A stretch of 9,078 nucleotides of DNA. It comes from Paenalcaligenes sp035302345. Lineage in GTDB: Bacteria > Pseudomonadota > Gammaproteobacteria > Burkholderiales > Burkholderiaceae_B. The notes beneath the pieces were generated by a model. It saw only the letters and a program-made list of their open reading frames with translations, was not told where the DNA came from and did not search any database. The position numbers and the translations under genes were made by a program. Numbering within the stretch: position 1 is the stretch's first letter; each line of letters begins with the position of its first letter. This document shows positions 1 through 7,149 of the stretch, piece after piece. The stretch spans positions 1 through 9,078 of the forward strand of contig DATGSS010000031.1 in NCBI GenBank assembly GCA_035302345.1, written 5' to 3'.

Positions 1-972
1 CAACAACAGCAGACGGCACCCGCCGAGCAATCGTCAAACGGCCAGTCCCAAACACGTCAGAGCGCATCACACCGCGACACGCAACAACGTCAGGACAGCC
101 AAGAACAGCATGCCAGCAGGCATGAGGGCGAGCAACGCAGCACACAAAAGGGGCAAAACAGACAGCAATCCGCCCAACCCAGCAGCCCTAGCGTTACTGC
201 AGAGCCGACCCACACAGGCAAAGGTGATACCTTGCCCGCTCAGGTCCCGGCAACGCAATGGACTTCACAGGCACTGCAGGACCAAGCGTCTAGCACTTTA
301 ACTATGGTCGAAACACGCCCTGAACAAGCCGCTGCAGCTCAGTCTGCTGCCGCACAGGCGCAGGCTAACGGCCAAAGTGAACAGCGTCCCAGCACACAGC
401 GATGGGCAACCCCTGTAGTCATTGACGAAGGACCGTTGGTACAAGTAGAAACCCAGTCCACCCAAGTCGAAAGCAAGGATCAGAGCGTAAAAACTCAAGA
501 CCAAAGCCAGGAACTGGCGGAAACGACTGAGTCAAAGCCGGTGGAAACTCAAACAGTGCAAACCCAGACTGACGAGGCACCAGCACAGATGGTCGAAACA
601 CAGCAGGTCAGCACTAGCGCTACAAATGTCGCATATAGCACCGATGCCGCAGATGATGCAAATGATGCAGATATCAAAGAGAGCGCGGATGCTACTGATG
701 ACACCGATGACGCGACAGACATCGCTACAGCAGACACGCAGCCAAAACCTTCAGTGCGCAAGCCCTTACTCGATGAGCAACAGCAACAAGCATTCGAGGC
801 TGCGGGGTTACAGTGGGTACAAACACGTTCAGACTACAGTTACGAGGCTTTCCATCTCGCCTATTTTCAGCGCACCGAGGTCTTAGGCCGTCGATTGCCT
901 GCTATAGAAATAGTGCATGATGAGCGTCTCGAGCAGGTAGAAACGACAGAAACTACGAGCGCGACCTCGTAA
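1..972 (+). CDS. rne: Ribonuclease E, C-terminal tail (5'-truncated by window)
   Basis: Frame 1 is open from the first base to the TAA at 970-972, giving 323 residues of a protein that starts upstream. No catalytic domain is visible. The fragment is low-complexity, rich in Q, T, E, A and S, with an acidic D/A/T stretch near fragment residues 216-246. Short VET motifs recur: MVETRPEQ, LVQVETQ (about residues 146-151), PVETQ, MVETQQ and EQVETTE close to the end. The pattern 'VVIDEGPLVQVETQ' (139-151), the 'AAGLQWVQT' block (267-275) and the terminal 'ERLEQVETTE' resemble the disordered C-terminal half of betaproteobacterial RNase E, which in that family scaffolds the RNA degradosome and binds RNA. 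The identification comes from remembered tail patterns, not from the catalytic S1/DEAD-like core, so another disordered protein remains possible. The gene runs convergent to accD and ends 29 nt before a strong hairpin. Confidence 0.6.
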   Translation, partial: QQQQTAPAEQSSNGQSQTRQSASHRDTQQRQDSQEQHASRHEGEQRSTQKGQNRQQSAQPSSPSVTAEPTHTGKGDTLPAQVPATQWTSQALQDQASSTLTMVETRPEQAAAAQSAAAQAQANGQSEQRPSTQRWATPVVIDEGPLVQVETQSTQVESKDQSVKTQDQSQELAETTESKPVETQTVQTQTDEAPAQMVETQQVSTSATNVAYSTDAADDANDADIKESADATDDTDDATDIATADTQPKPSVRKPLLDEQQQQAFEAAGLQWVQTRSDYSYEAFHLAYFQRTEVLGRRLPAIEIVHDERLEQVETTETTSATS

Positions 973-1001
973 GCCAGTCACTTACCTCTGCTAAAGGCAA
1001 T

Positions 1002-1040
1002 AAAAAACGGTTTGAAGGAATATCCTTCAAACCGTTTTTT
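1002..1040. terminator. Bidirectional intrinsic terminator between rne and accD
   Basis: An exact inverted repeat with 18-nt arms (1002-1019 and 1023-1040) is separated by a 3-nt ATA loop. The left arm begins with six A and the right arm ends with six T. On either strand the transcript therefore forms a stem of about 12 bp (core ACGGTTTGAAGGA-type sequence) followed by a U run. It lies between two convergent genes, 29 nt after the upstream stop and 54 nt beyond the accD stop, which suits termination of both. Confidence 0.93.
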
Positions 1041-1067
1041 GTAGGTCGTGCCTAATTATTAAATAAC

Positions 1068-1088
1068 AGAGGCGTGGCTATTGCCTCT
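1068..1088 (-). terminator. Weak secondary hairpin after accD stop
   Basis: The arms AGAGGC (1068-1073) and GCCTCT (1083-1088) flank a 9-nt loop just 6 nt downstream of the accD stop codon. Read on the minus strand, the stem is followed by GTTATTTAATAATT, which is AT-rich but not a clean U tract. It could be a minor terminator or a 3'-end stabilising hairpin ahead of the strong terminator at 1002-1040. The short stem makes chance possible. Confidence 0.3.
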
Positions 1089-1094
1089 TTGGGC

Positions 1095-2033
1095 TTATTT
1101 GTCGGTGTCCTCGGCGGCAGTCTCGGTCCCATCTGGGTTATCAGAATCTGCATCAGGCACTGGCTGTACTACTACTGCATCAGCTGGTTGCTGTGTCAAT
1201 ATTGCGATTAGCTGGGCAATCTCAGTGCGCATTTGGCGCCTATCGACCACCATATCCAAGGCGCCTTTATCTAATAAGAACTCAGCCCGCTGAAACCCTT
1301 CGGGCAATGTCTCGCGGACAGTTTGCTCGATCACCCGTGGCCCAGCAAAACCAATCAATGCATTAGGCTCTGCAATTACGACATCACCCATAAAAGCAAA
1401 GCTAGCTGATACCCCACCCATGGTGGGATCGGTTAACACACTAATAAATGGTAGGCCCGCCTCTGAAAGCTTGACCAACATGGCATTGGTCTTGGCCATT
1501 TGAAATAGAGAATACAGGCTTTCTTGCATCCGCGCCCCACCGGAGGCTGCAACGCATACAAATGCACTGCGCGAATCAATGGCCGCCTGCACCCCACGCA
1601 CAAAACGCTCGCCAACTACCGACCCCATGGAACCACCCATGAACTCGAACTCGAAACAAGCCAACACCGCAGGCATCGCACAGACACTGCCCTGAACAAC
1701 GATTAATGCCTCGTTCTCTTGGGTGCTGCGTGTGGCCTGATTAATACGGTCGGTGTATTTTTTAGAGTCTCTGAACCGCAAAGGATCAGTAGAGCGTAGA
1801 TTGGCACCAATTTCTTGGCGACCTTCGGCATCGAGTAAACTATCGATCCGCTCACGTGCCGTCAAACGCATATGGTGATCGCATTTGGGGCAGACATTTT
1901 GAGTGGCCTGTAAATCCTCTTTGTAGAGCACTGCCTCACAAGCCGGGCACTTGACCCATAACCCTTCGGGGACGCGCTTGTTTCCGGAAGTACGCCCCAT
2001 ACGGGGTGGGAGTATTTTTTGGATCCAACTCAT
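1095..2033 (-). CDS. accD: Acetyl-CoA carboxylase carboxyltransferase subunit beta
   Basis: AccD pairs with AccA to transfer the carboxyl group from carboxybiotin (on AccB) to acetyl-CoA, making malonyl-CoA for fatty acid synthesis in the cytoplasm. The protein has 312 residues, close to the usual 300 or so. Near the N-terminus is the four-cysteine zinc ribbon C29-x2-C32-x15-C48-x2-C51. The crotonase-like carboxyltransferase core follows, with 'FMGGSMGSVVGERF', 'ASGGARMQE' and 'PTMGGVSASFA', typical of the family. The C-terminus carries an extra acidic, probably disordered tail (PDADSDNPDG...EDTDK). The ATG at 2033 was chosen because it begins the family-typical MSWIQKILPP and has AGGA (2041-2044) 7 nt upstream. 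A longer in-frame TTG at 2078 would abut the trpA stop but gives non-homologous residues. It follows trpA after 45 nt, a common arrangement in proteobacteria, so the three genes are probably cotranscribed. Confidence 0.97.
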   Translation of the reverse strand: MSWIQKILPPRMGRTSGNKRVPEGLWVKCPACEAVLYKEDLQATQNVCPKCDHHMRLTARERIDSLLDAEGRQEIGANLRSTDPLRFRDSKKYTDRINQATRSTQENEALIVVQGSVCAMPAVLACFEFEFMGGSMGSVVGERFVRGVQAAIDSRSAFVCVAASGGARMQESLYSLFQMAKTNAMLVKLSEAGLPFISVLTDPTMGGVSASFAFMGDVVIAEPNALIGFAGPRVIEQTVRETLPEGFQRAEFLLDKGALDMVVDRRQMRTEIAQLIAILTQQPADAVVVQPVPDADSDNPDGTETAAEDTDK

Positions 2034-2078
2034 GCTGTTATCCTGTCCTTTGAATTCTTGAAGTGTGTTGTCACCCAA

Positions 2079-2900
2079 TCATTTCACCAAGGCTTGGTGC
2101 ACTGTCGAGAGCCATTTTGCGGCCGCATCGACAGCGGATTCGGGATTATTGTCGGCCTGCATTGCGGCCTCCATGGTTTGGATGAGCTTGCTGCCGATCA
2201 CCACTGCATCGGCGTGCTCGGCAATACGACGCGCGCTTTCGGGACTGCGGATCCCAAAGCCGACCCCAACCGGAGTATTCAGATAGCGGCGTATACGCGA
2301 CAGCTGGCGAACGACATCATCAATATCGATACTGTCCGCACCTGTCACCCCTTTTAAGGACACATAGTATACGTAACCGCGTGCCAATTGGGCGATCTTT
2401 TGTATCCGATCATCCGTTGATGTGGGGGCCAGCAAAAATATAGGATCGATAGACTGCGCCATTAGGGCTTGGGCAAATTCCTGAGCCTCTTCGGGGGGGT
2501 AGTCAACTGTCAATACCCCATCGACACCAGCAGCCGCAGCCTGATTGACGAATTCTTGTTGTCCCATGGCTTCTATGGGATTAGCATACCCCATCAACAC
2601 TGTGGGGGTGTCTGGATCGGTTTGGCGAAACTCGCTGACCATCTCGAGTACTCGGCCCAGGCTCATGCCCTTGGACAGGGCTCTTTCGGCGGCCCGTTGA
2701 ATCACGGGGCCATCTGCCATGGGATCAGAGAAAGGCACCCCTAACTCGATAATATCAGCTCCAGATCTTACCAAGGCATGCATGAGCGATACAGTGACCT
2801 TGGGATCGGGATCACCCGCTGTGATATAGGGCACCAAAGCAGCACGCCCATCGAGTCGGCTAAAGGTATTTTGCAGTCGTTGATTGGATTGTGTTGTCAT
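2079..2900 (-). CDS. trpA: Tryptophan synthase alpha subunit
   Basis: TrpA cleaves indole-3-glycerol phosphate to indole and glyceraldehyde-3-phosphate; indole is channelled to TrpB in the alpha2-beta2 complex. The 273-residue TIM-barrel protein matches the family length of about 268. The catalytic pair sits in 'ELGVPFSDPMADGP': E52 and D63, equivalent to E. coli Glu49 and Asp60. Other signatures are 'VPYITAGDPDP' near residue 24, 'VLMGYANPI', and the phosphate-binding 'GVGFGI' and 'VIGSKL' segments. The ATG at 2900 gives the expected short N-terminus (MTTQSNQRLQNTF). An in-frame extension to 2966 lies inside the trpB coding region and is not family-like. The start is 13 nt past the trpB TAA, and a purine-rich AAGGGTGGGA that begins within that stop codon serves as the ribosome site, which suggests translational coupling. 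Confidence 0.97.
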   Translation of the reverse strand: MTTQSNQRLQNTFSRLDGRAALVPYITAGDPDPKVTVSLMHALVRSGADIIELGVPFSDPMADGPVIQRAAERALSKGMSLGRVLEMVSEFRQTDPDTPTVLMGYANPIEAMGQQEFVNQAAAAGVDGVLTVDYPPEEAQEFAQALMAQSIDPIFLLAPTSTDDRIQKIAQLARGYVYYVSLKGVTGADSIDIDDVVRQLSRIRRYLNTPVGVGFGIRSPESARRIAEHADAVVIGSKLIQTMEAAMQADNNPESAVDAAAKWLSTVHQALVK

Positions 2901-2913
2901 TCTTGTCCCACCC

Positions 2914-4113
2914 TTAAAGCTCGATGCCGCTGTATTCGGCGACGGTGTGCATGTCTTTATCACCACGCCCAGAAAGATTAACCAAAATAACCTGATCAGG
3001 ACTCATTTCTGGTGCGACGCGCGCTGCGTAGGCCAGCGCATGAGAGGACTCTAGGGCTGGCATGATGCCTTCGAAACGGCAGCACTCGTGGAATGCCTCT
3101 AAAGCCTCGGAGTCTGTGACGGTATCGTAACGAACCCGACCAATATCCTTGAGCCACGCGTGCTCGGGCCCAACGCCAGGATAATCCAACCCAGCAGAAA
3201 TGGAATGAGTGGGTTGCACTTGGCCATCAGCTGTTTGCAAAATCAATGTCCGATTACCATGTAACACGCCTGAACGCCCGCGGGTAATAGAGGCAGAGTG
3301 CTCGTTAGAATCAAGACCACGTCCGGCAGCCTCGATACCGACCAAATCAACATCCTCGTGCTCAATATAGGGGTAAAAAATACCCATCGCATTTGAACCG
3401 CCCCCGACCGACGCCACGATCATGTCAGGCTGACGTCCGGTTTCCACGGGCATTTGCTCGAGGCATTCGGTACCAATCACAGACTGAAAGTCGCGGACCA
3501 TCGCAGGATAAGGATGCGGGCCGGCCACGGTACCAATGATGTAGTAAGTGTTTTCCACATTTGTAACCCAATCACGCATGGCCTCGTTGAGGGCGTCTTT
3601 GAGGGTGCGCGAACCCGAATCTACTGATACGACCTGGGCACCCAATAGCTTCATGCGATAGACATTTGAGGCCTGTCGGCGAATGTCTTCAGAGCCCATG
3701 TACACAACGCACTCTAACCCATAACGCGCTGCCACAGTGGCCGTGGCCACACCGTGCTGTCCCGCACCGGTTTCGGCAATGATGCGTGTTTTACCCATGC
3801 GACGGGCCAACAAAATCTGCCCGATGCAGTTATTGATTTTATGGGCGCCAGTATGATTGAGGTCTTCGCGCTTGAGCCAAATCTGTGCACCACCCAATTG
3901 CTCGGACCAACGTCGTGCAAAATAAACGGGCGAAGGACGACCCACAAAATGATTCAACTCATTTTGGTACTCGGCAATAAACTCCGGATCGTGTAAGTAC
4001 TTTTCATACGCCTGCTGTAATTCATCAAGCGCATGAACCAATGTTTCGGCCACAAAAGACCCCCCGTAGGGGCCGAAATGACCATGTGCATCTGGATACT
4101 GGTATGAACTCAA
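2914..4113 (-). CDS. trpB: Tryptophan synthase beta subunit (TTG start)
   Basis: TrpB is the PLP enzyme that condenses indole with L-serine to give L-tryptophan. The 399 residues match the roughly 397 of E. coli TrpB. The opening 'YPDAHGHFGPYGGSFVAET' is the classic N-terminus. The PLP lysine is K92 in 'HTGAHKINN', the glutamate region 'AETGAGQHGVAT' follows, and the phosphate-binding glycine loop is 'VGGGSNAMG'. The C-terminal 'VNLSGRGDKD' is also diagnostic. The start is a TTG: it places the protein in register with known TrpB N-termini, AAAAGGGA lies at 4121-4128 with AGGGA 7 nt away, and an in-frame TAG at 4132-4134 rules out any upstream ATG. trpA follows 13 nt downstream. trpF, often next to trpB in betaproteobacteria, is absent here; relA lies upstream instead. 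Confidence 0.98.
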   Translation of the reverse strand: MSSYQYPDAHGHFGPYGGSFVAETLVHALDELQQAYEKYLHDPEFIAEYQNELNHFVGRPSPVYFARRWSEQLGGAQIWLKREDLNHTGAHKINNCIGQILLARRMGKTRIIAETGAGQHGVATATVAARYGLECVVYMGSEDIRRQASNVYRMKLLGAQVVSVDSGSRTLKDALNEAMRDWVTNVENTYYIIGTVAGPHPYPAMVRDFQSVIGTECLEQMPVETGRQPDMIVASVGGGSNAMGIFYPYIEHEDVDLVGIEAAGRGLDSNEHSASITRGRSGVLHGNRTLILQTADGQVQPTHSISAGLDYPGVGPEHAWLKDIGRVRYDTVTDSEALEAFHECCRFEGIMPALESSHALAYAARVAPEMSPDQVILVNLSGRGDKDMHTVAEYSGIEL

Positions 4114-4257
4114 GACACTATCCCTTTTGGGCTAAAGTCAGGCGCGCAAGAAATAATCAAAAGACCTTTCGCACCGACAATTTAAAAATAATACTCTCGA
4201 AACTAAAACCGCTCGAAAACTACTGGTTAAATCCCGACATTTTAGCAGTAAATCAAG
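4114..4257 (-). promoter_or_regulatory. AT-rich gap between relA and trpB, likely promoter region
   Basis: This 144-nt gap separates the relA stop from the trpB start on the same strand and is much richer in A and T than the flanking genes. No hairpin-plus-U-tract terminator is visible. On the minus strand a TATTAT (4188-4193) could be a -10 element, but I find no good -35 at proper spacing. An imperfect direct repeat, CTCGAAACT (4196-4204) and CTCGAAAACT (4212-4221) with starts 16 bp apart, sits just upstream of it. I see no tryptophan-rich leader peptide, so classical attenuation is not supported. The promoter role is inferred from position and composition. Confidence 0.3.
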
Positions 4258-6498
4258 CTAGCGTCGCTGCGCTTGCACACCAGGTATTTCTTCGAGGGCA
4301 GTCAACAGTTTTTGGATCTCGCTGCCATTTTTAACCTCGGCCGTAAATACGATGTGAGTCAGGGCACGACGGCTTTGCGTATTGACCCCTACGACATTGA
4401 TTCGCAAGCGTGAAAAGACCTCGGTAATATCGCGCAGCAAATGGGCGCGCTCAGGCGCGTATACGTGGATATCCACAGGGTAAACGCTATCACTCACATT
4501 TTCACCCCAGGTCACCTCGATGGCGCGCTCGGGTTGTTGGGCAATCAGCCCCTTGAATGAAGGACAGCTACTGCGATGAATGGACACACCGCGGCCTTTG
4601 GTAATAAACCCGGCAATCTTATCAGGCGGAGCGGGTCGACAACAACGAGCTAACTGAGTAAGTAGGGAATCAACCCCTACTACCAACACCCCACTGCGGC
4701 CTGTGCGTGTCACACTAGAACGACCGGCATCTGCCACATGGGGTGTATCGTGATCTTTTTCCTCGGGTTGGGGTTTAAAGGCCTGCTCGATGTGGCGCAA
4801 ACTGTATTCATCTTTGGCCACTGCCACGTACAAGTCATCAGCCTTGGCAAACCCTAACTGATGGGCTAGCTGCTCTAAATTTACAGCTGTACGCCCCAGA
4901 CGTTGCAGCTCTTTTTCCACTAAATGCTGCCCCTGACTGATCCGTTCTTGTAATTCAATAGCATTAAACCATGAGCGTACTTTGGCTCGCGAGCGTCCAC
5001 TCGCAAGAAACCCCAAATTGGGATTTAACCAATCACGTGAAGGCCCCCCTGATTTAGCAGCGATAATCTCTACGGTTTGACCGGTTTCCAGCTGCGTGCT
5101 TAGCGGCACCATCTGACCATCTACACGAGCACCGCGGCAGCGATGACCCAAATCAGTATGCAGGGAATAAGCAAAATCGATGGGTGTCGCACCATCAGGT
5201 AACTCGATGACTCGGGCCTGCGGGGTCAACACATAAATACGTTCGGGGCGCTTGCGCGTGGGTTCTTTTTGCGCAGCCTGCGAATCACCTGGTACAGCCT
5301 TGGGAGCGGTGCTATCCCAGGCCAAAAGCTGGCGCATCCAAGCGATTTTCTGTTCATCGTCACTGGCCGCTACCTCGCCCCCACGCGGCCCGGCTTCTTT
5401 GTAGCGCCAATGCGCGGCCATCCCGTATTCGGCAAAGTGGTGCATTTCCCGAGTCCGGATTTGCACCTCGAAACTACGCCCCTGCTCGTCAGCCACGACC
5501 GTATGCAAAGAACGATAACCGTTGGGTTTAGGCCGTGAAATATAATCATCAAACTCATCGGGCAAGGGAGTCCACATCGCATGGATTAACGCCAAACCGG
5601 TGTAACAGCTGCGTTCATCGTCAACGATCACCCGCAAAGCACGCAAATCATACAGCTGATTAAACTCAAGCTGCTTATTGCGCATTTTGTTCCAAATACT
5701 ATAGATGTGCTTGGGACGGCCCGTTACCTGGGCCTGAATACCCGCCTGCTCTAAGGCCGTTGACAGCTTGTTCACCACCTGTTTGATAAAGGCCTCGCGC
5801 TCGACACGACGTTCTTCTAGTTTGCGGGCAATATCCTTATAAACGTCGGGCTCTAAAAAGCGGAATGCCAGGTCCTCCATCTCCCACTTGATTTGCCAGA
5901 TTCCCAAACGATTGGCCAATGGCGTGTATAACTCCATGGTTTCGCGTGCAAAATCTAGTGGACAGGGCTGTTTGCTCTGGGCGAACCAACGCAACGACTG
6001 TAAACGCGACGCCAAACGAATCAAAACAATGCGCAAGTCTACCGCCATCGCCAGCAACATTTTTCTCTTCATTTCGCGCTGATCAGTTAAAGCGCGTGTG
6101 TCGTGGTCTTGGGCAGTAATCTTTGCGATGCGGTACAAAGACCGTGTCCCCTGTACCAGGGTATTGACCTGTGTACCAAAAGCAGCCTGCAGCTTTTCGC
6201 GCTGGGCAATCTCGCCGACCTCTTCGGGCATATATGCCAACAGCGCCGCCGCTTGCGTAGGGACATCAGCCCCCAACTGCTGCAATATATGAATCATGGC
6301 TGCACAATGCGTATCAATACGCTCGCCAGTACGCGCCCGAACATCGGTCAGCCAGGGCTTGGCGTACTGTACTGCTTGTGCAAATAAATCACGCTGTGAT
6401 TCCGGTTGATGCGCACTCACCTCTTGTAGCCACTGAGCGGTAAAGGGAGTGTCCTGATCATCCCGCGTTGGTGTTGAAGTGGATATGGTGGGTGACAT
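4258..6498 (-). CDS. relA: (p)ppGpp synthetase RelA (GTP pyrophosphokinase)
   Basis: RelA binds ribosomes stalled with uncharged tRNA and transfers pyrophosphate from ATP to GDP/GTP, making the stringent alarmone. The 746-residue protein matches E. coli RelA (744). Domains in order: a degenerate HD hydrolase-like domain (about 30-195), the synthetase domain (about 230-365) with 'GRPKHIYSI' and 'PKPNGYRSLH', a TGS domain (about 419-480), a helical region, a zinc-finger-like segment with the C619-C620 pair and 'HRSSCPSF', and a C-terminal ACT/RRM domain (about 675-746). Two signs favour RelA over SpoT. 'EFDD' (315-318) is the acidic E-x-D-D motif of monofunctional synthetases, and the hydrolase HD pair is replaced by YM in 'ALLAYMPEE'. 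The ATG at 6498 was chosen; a TTG two codons upstream is also possible and neither has a strong ribosome site. The gene is divergent from the flavodoxin gene. Confidence 0.97.
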   Translation of the reverse strand: MSPTISTSTPTRDDQDTPFTAQWLQEVSAHQPESQRDLFAQAVQYAKPWLTDVRARTGERIDTHCAAMIHILQQLGADVPTQAAALLAYMPEEVGEIAQREKLQAAFGTQVNTLVQGTRSLYRIAKITAQDHDTRALTDQREMKRKMLLAMAVDLRIVLIRLASRLQSLRWFAQSKQPCPLDFARETMELYTPLANRLGIWQIKWEMEDLAFRFLEPDVYKDIARKLEERRVEREAFIKQVVNKLSTALEQAGIQAQVTGRPKHIYSIWNKMRNKQLEFNQLYDLRALRVIVDDERSCYTGLALIHAMWTPLPDEFDDYISRPKPNGYRSLHTVVADEQGRSFEVQIRTREMHHFAEYGMAAHWRYKEAGPRGGEVAASDDEQKIAWMRQLLAWDSTAPKAVPGDSQAAQKEPTRKRPERIYVLTPQARVIELPDGATPIDFAYSLHTDLGHRCRGARVDGQMVPLSTQLETGQTVEIIAAKSGGPSRDWLNPNLGFLASGRSRAKVRSWFNAIELQERISQGQHLVEKELQRLGRTAVNLEQLAHQLGFAKADDLYVAVAKDEYSLRHIEQAFKPQPEEKDHDTPHVADAGRSSVTRTGRSGVLVVGVDSLLTQLARCCRPAPPDKIAGFITKGRGVSIHRSSCPSFKGLIAQQPERAIEVTWGENVSDSVYPVDIHVYAPERAHLLRDITEVFSRLRINVVGVNTQSRRALTHIVFTAEVKNGSEIQKLLTALEEIPGVQAQRR

Positions 6499-6533
6499 AT
6501 TCAATCATCTATGGTGTATTAGAGATAGATAAA

Positions 6534-6561
6534 TTCAAGTTGGACGCTCTTATTGTATTGT
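6534..6561 (+). promoter_or_regulatory. Candidate promoter for the flavodoxin-like gene
   Basis: In the 91-nt gap between the divergent relA and flavodoxin-like genes, TTCAAG (6534-6539) and TATTGT (6556-6561) are 16 nt apart and could be sigma-70 -35 and -10 elements. TATTGT also occurs at 6551-6556. Both hexamers deviate from consensus, so support is weak. The relA promoter must lie in or near the same gap, but I could not place it. Confidence 0.2.
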
Positions 6562-6589
6562 GCCTGCTTTATTCTTGGGGCAATAGCTT

Positions 6590-7099
6590 ATGACAAAACA
6601 GACATTGCAAATTATTTGGCATTCACGCACAGGTGCCAGCCAGCAACTGGCCAATGCTGCCCAACAAGGTGCCCACGACGCGTTTCAGGCATTAGAGGTC
6701 ACAGACACACACCAGGTGCGCAGCACAGTGGCCACTGCAGTCAGTTTAGACCAATTATTGCATGCCCAAGCATTTATTTTCTGCGCACCAGAAAACCTGG
6801 CCAGCCTGAGCGGCGAGATGAAAGCTTTTTTTGACCGCTTTTATTATGCAGCGGTTGACCAGCTCAATGGTCGGCCCTACAGCACCATCATCAGTGCTGG
6901 CAGTGATGGCCAGCAGGCACTGCAACAGCTGCAACGCATCTGTACCGGATGGCGCCTGGACGAGGCTTTTCCGCCTTATGTGTGTATGCTAGGGGCACAA
7001 ACAGCCGAGCAAATATGGGCCCCAAAAGAGCTCGACCAAGACCAACGCGCCCCCGCTTACGAATTGGGGGCTAATCTGGCTGCACTCATTGCACTTTAA
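6590..7099 (+). CDS. Flavodoxin / NADPH-dependent FMN reductase-like protein
   Basis: This 169-residue protein has a flavodoxin-like fold and probably binds FMN; its partner and substrate cannot be named from sequence. The N-terminal strand is followed by 'HSRTGASQQLA' (11-21), matching the FMN phosphate-binding loop of flavodoxins (S/T-x-T-G-x-T/S type). Further on, 'CAPENLASLSGEMKAFFDRFYY' spans roughly residues 65-86 and resembles the conserved 'sPeN...sG.mK.ffDR.yY' block of short flavodoxin-family oxidoreductases. 'NGRPYSTIISAGSDG' and 'ICTGWRLDEAF' also fit that group. There is no signal peptide or membrane segment, so it is likely cytoplasmic. The ATG at 6590 is preceded by GGGG (6577-6580) 9 nt upstream. 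It stands alone, divergent from relA and convergent with pncB. It is not a long-chain flavodoxin or a clear WrbA. Confidence 0.85.
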   Translation: MTKQTLQIIWHSRTGASQQLANAAQQGAHDAFQALEVTDTHQVRSTVATAVSLDQLLHAQAFIFCAPENLASLSGEMKAFFDRFYYAAVDQLNGRPYSTIISAGSDGQQALQQLQRICTGWRLDEAFPPYVCMLGAQTAEQIWAPKELDQDQRAPAYELGANLAALIAL

Positions 7100-7121
7100 T
7101 GGGCAGGCGCGGCCCCTAATC

Positions 7122-7148
7122 GATACCCGGGATACCTAGGATACCTGG
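7122..7148. repeat. Three tandem 9-bp repeats in a convergent gap
   Basis: Three adjacent copies read GATACCCGG (7122-7130), GATACCTAG (7131-7139) and GATACCTGG (7140-7148). They share GATACCYRG except for one base and end one base before the pncB stop codon at 7150. They sit in the 50-nt gap between the 3' ends of the flavodoxin-like gene and pncB. No U-tract terminator is obvious here; a small GGGC/GCCC hairpin (7101-7104, 7112-7115) precedes them. The role is unknown, and a replication-slippage microrepeat is the simplest reading. Confidence 0.75.
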
Positions 7149-7149
7149 T

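Noticed and set aside
626..886. Plus-strand ORF in another frame inside the RNase E tail, beginning MSHIAPMPQMMQMMQ
   Set aside because: It is a frame shadow of the repetitive GATGATGCA-type sequence encoding the acidic stretch; it has no ribosome site and no recognisable domain.
2034..2078. N-terminal extension of accD to a TTG directly after the trpA stop
   Set aside because: The added 15 residues are not AccD-like, while the ATG at 2033 has a good AGGA and the family-typical MSWIQK start.
2901..2966. Longer trpA start overlapping trpB
   Set aside because: The extra residues are an out-of-frame reading of the trpB C-terminus; the ATG at 2900 fits TrpA N-termini.
4114..4257. Tryptophan attenuator with leader peptide before trpB
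   Set aside because: A short ATG reading frame on the minus strand encodes no tryptophans (MSGFNQ), and there is no terminator/antiterminator pair.
5269..5538. Plus-strand ORF of 89 codons opposite relA
   Set aside because: It is antisense to the conserved synthetase/TGS region, has no homology I recognise and no ribosome site; a shadow ORF.
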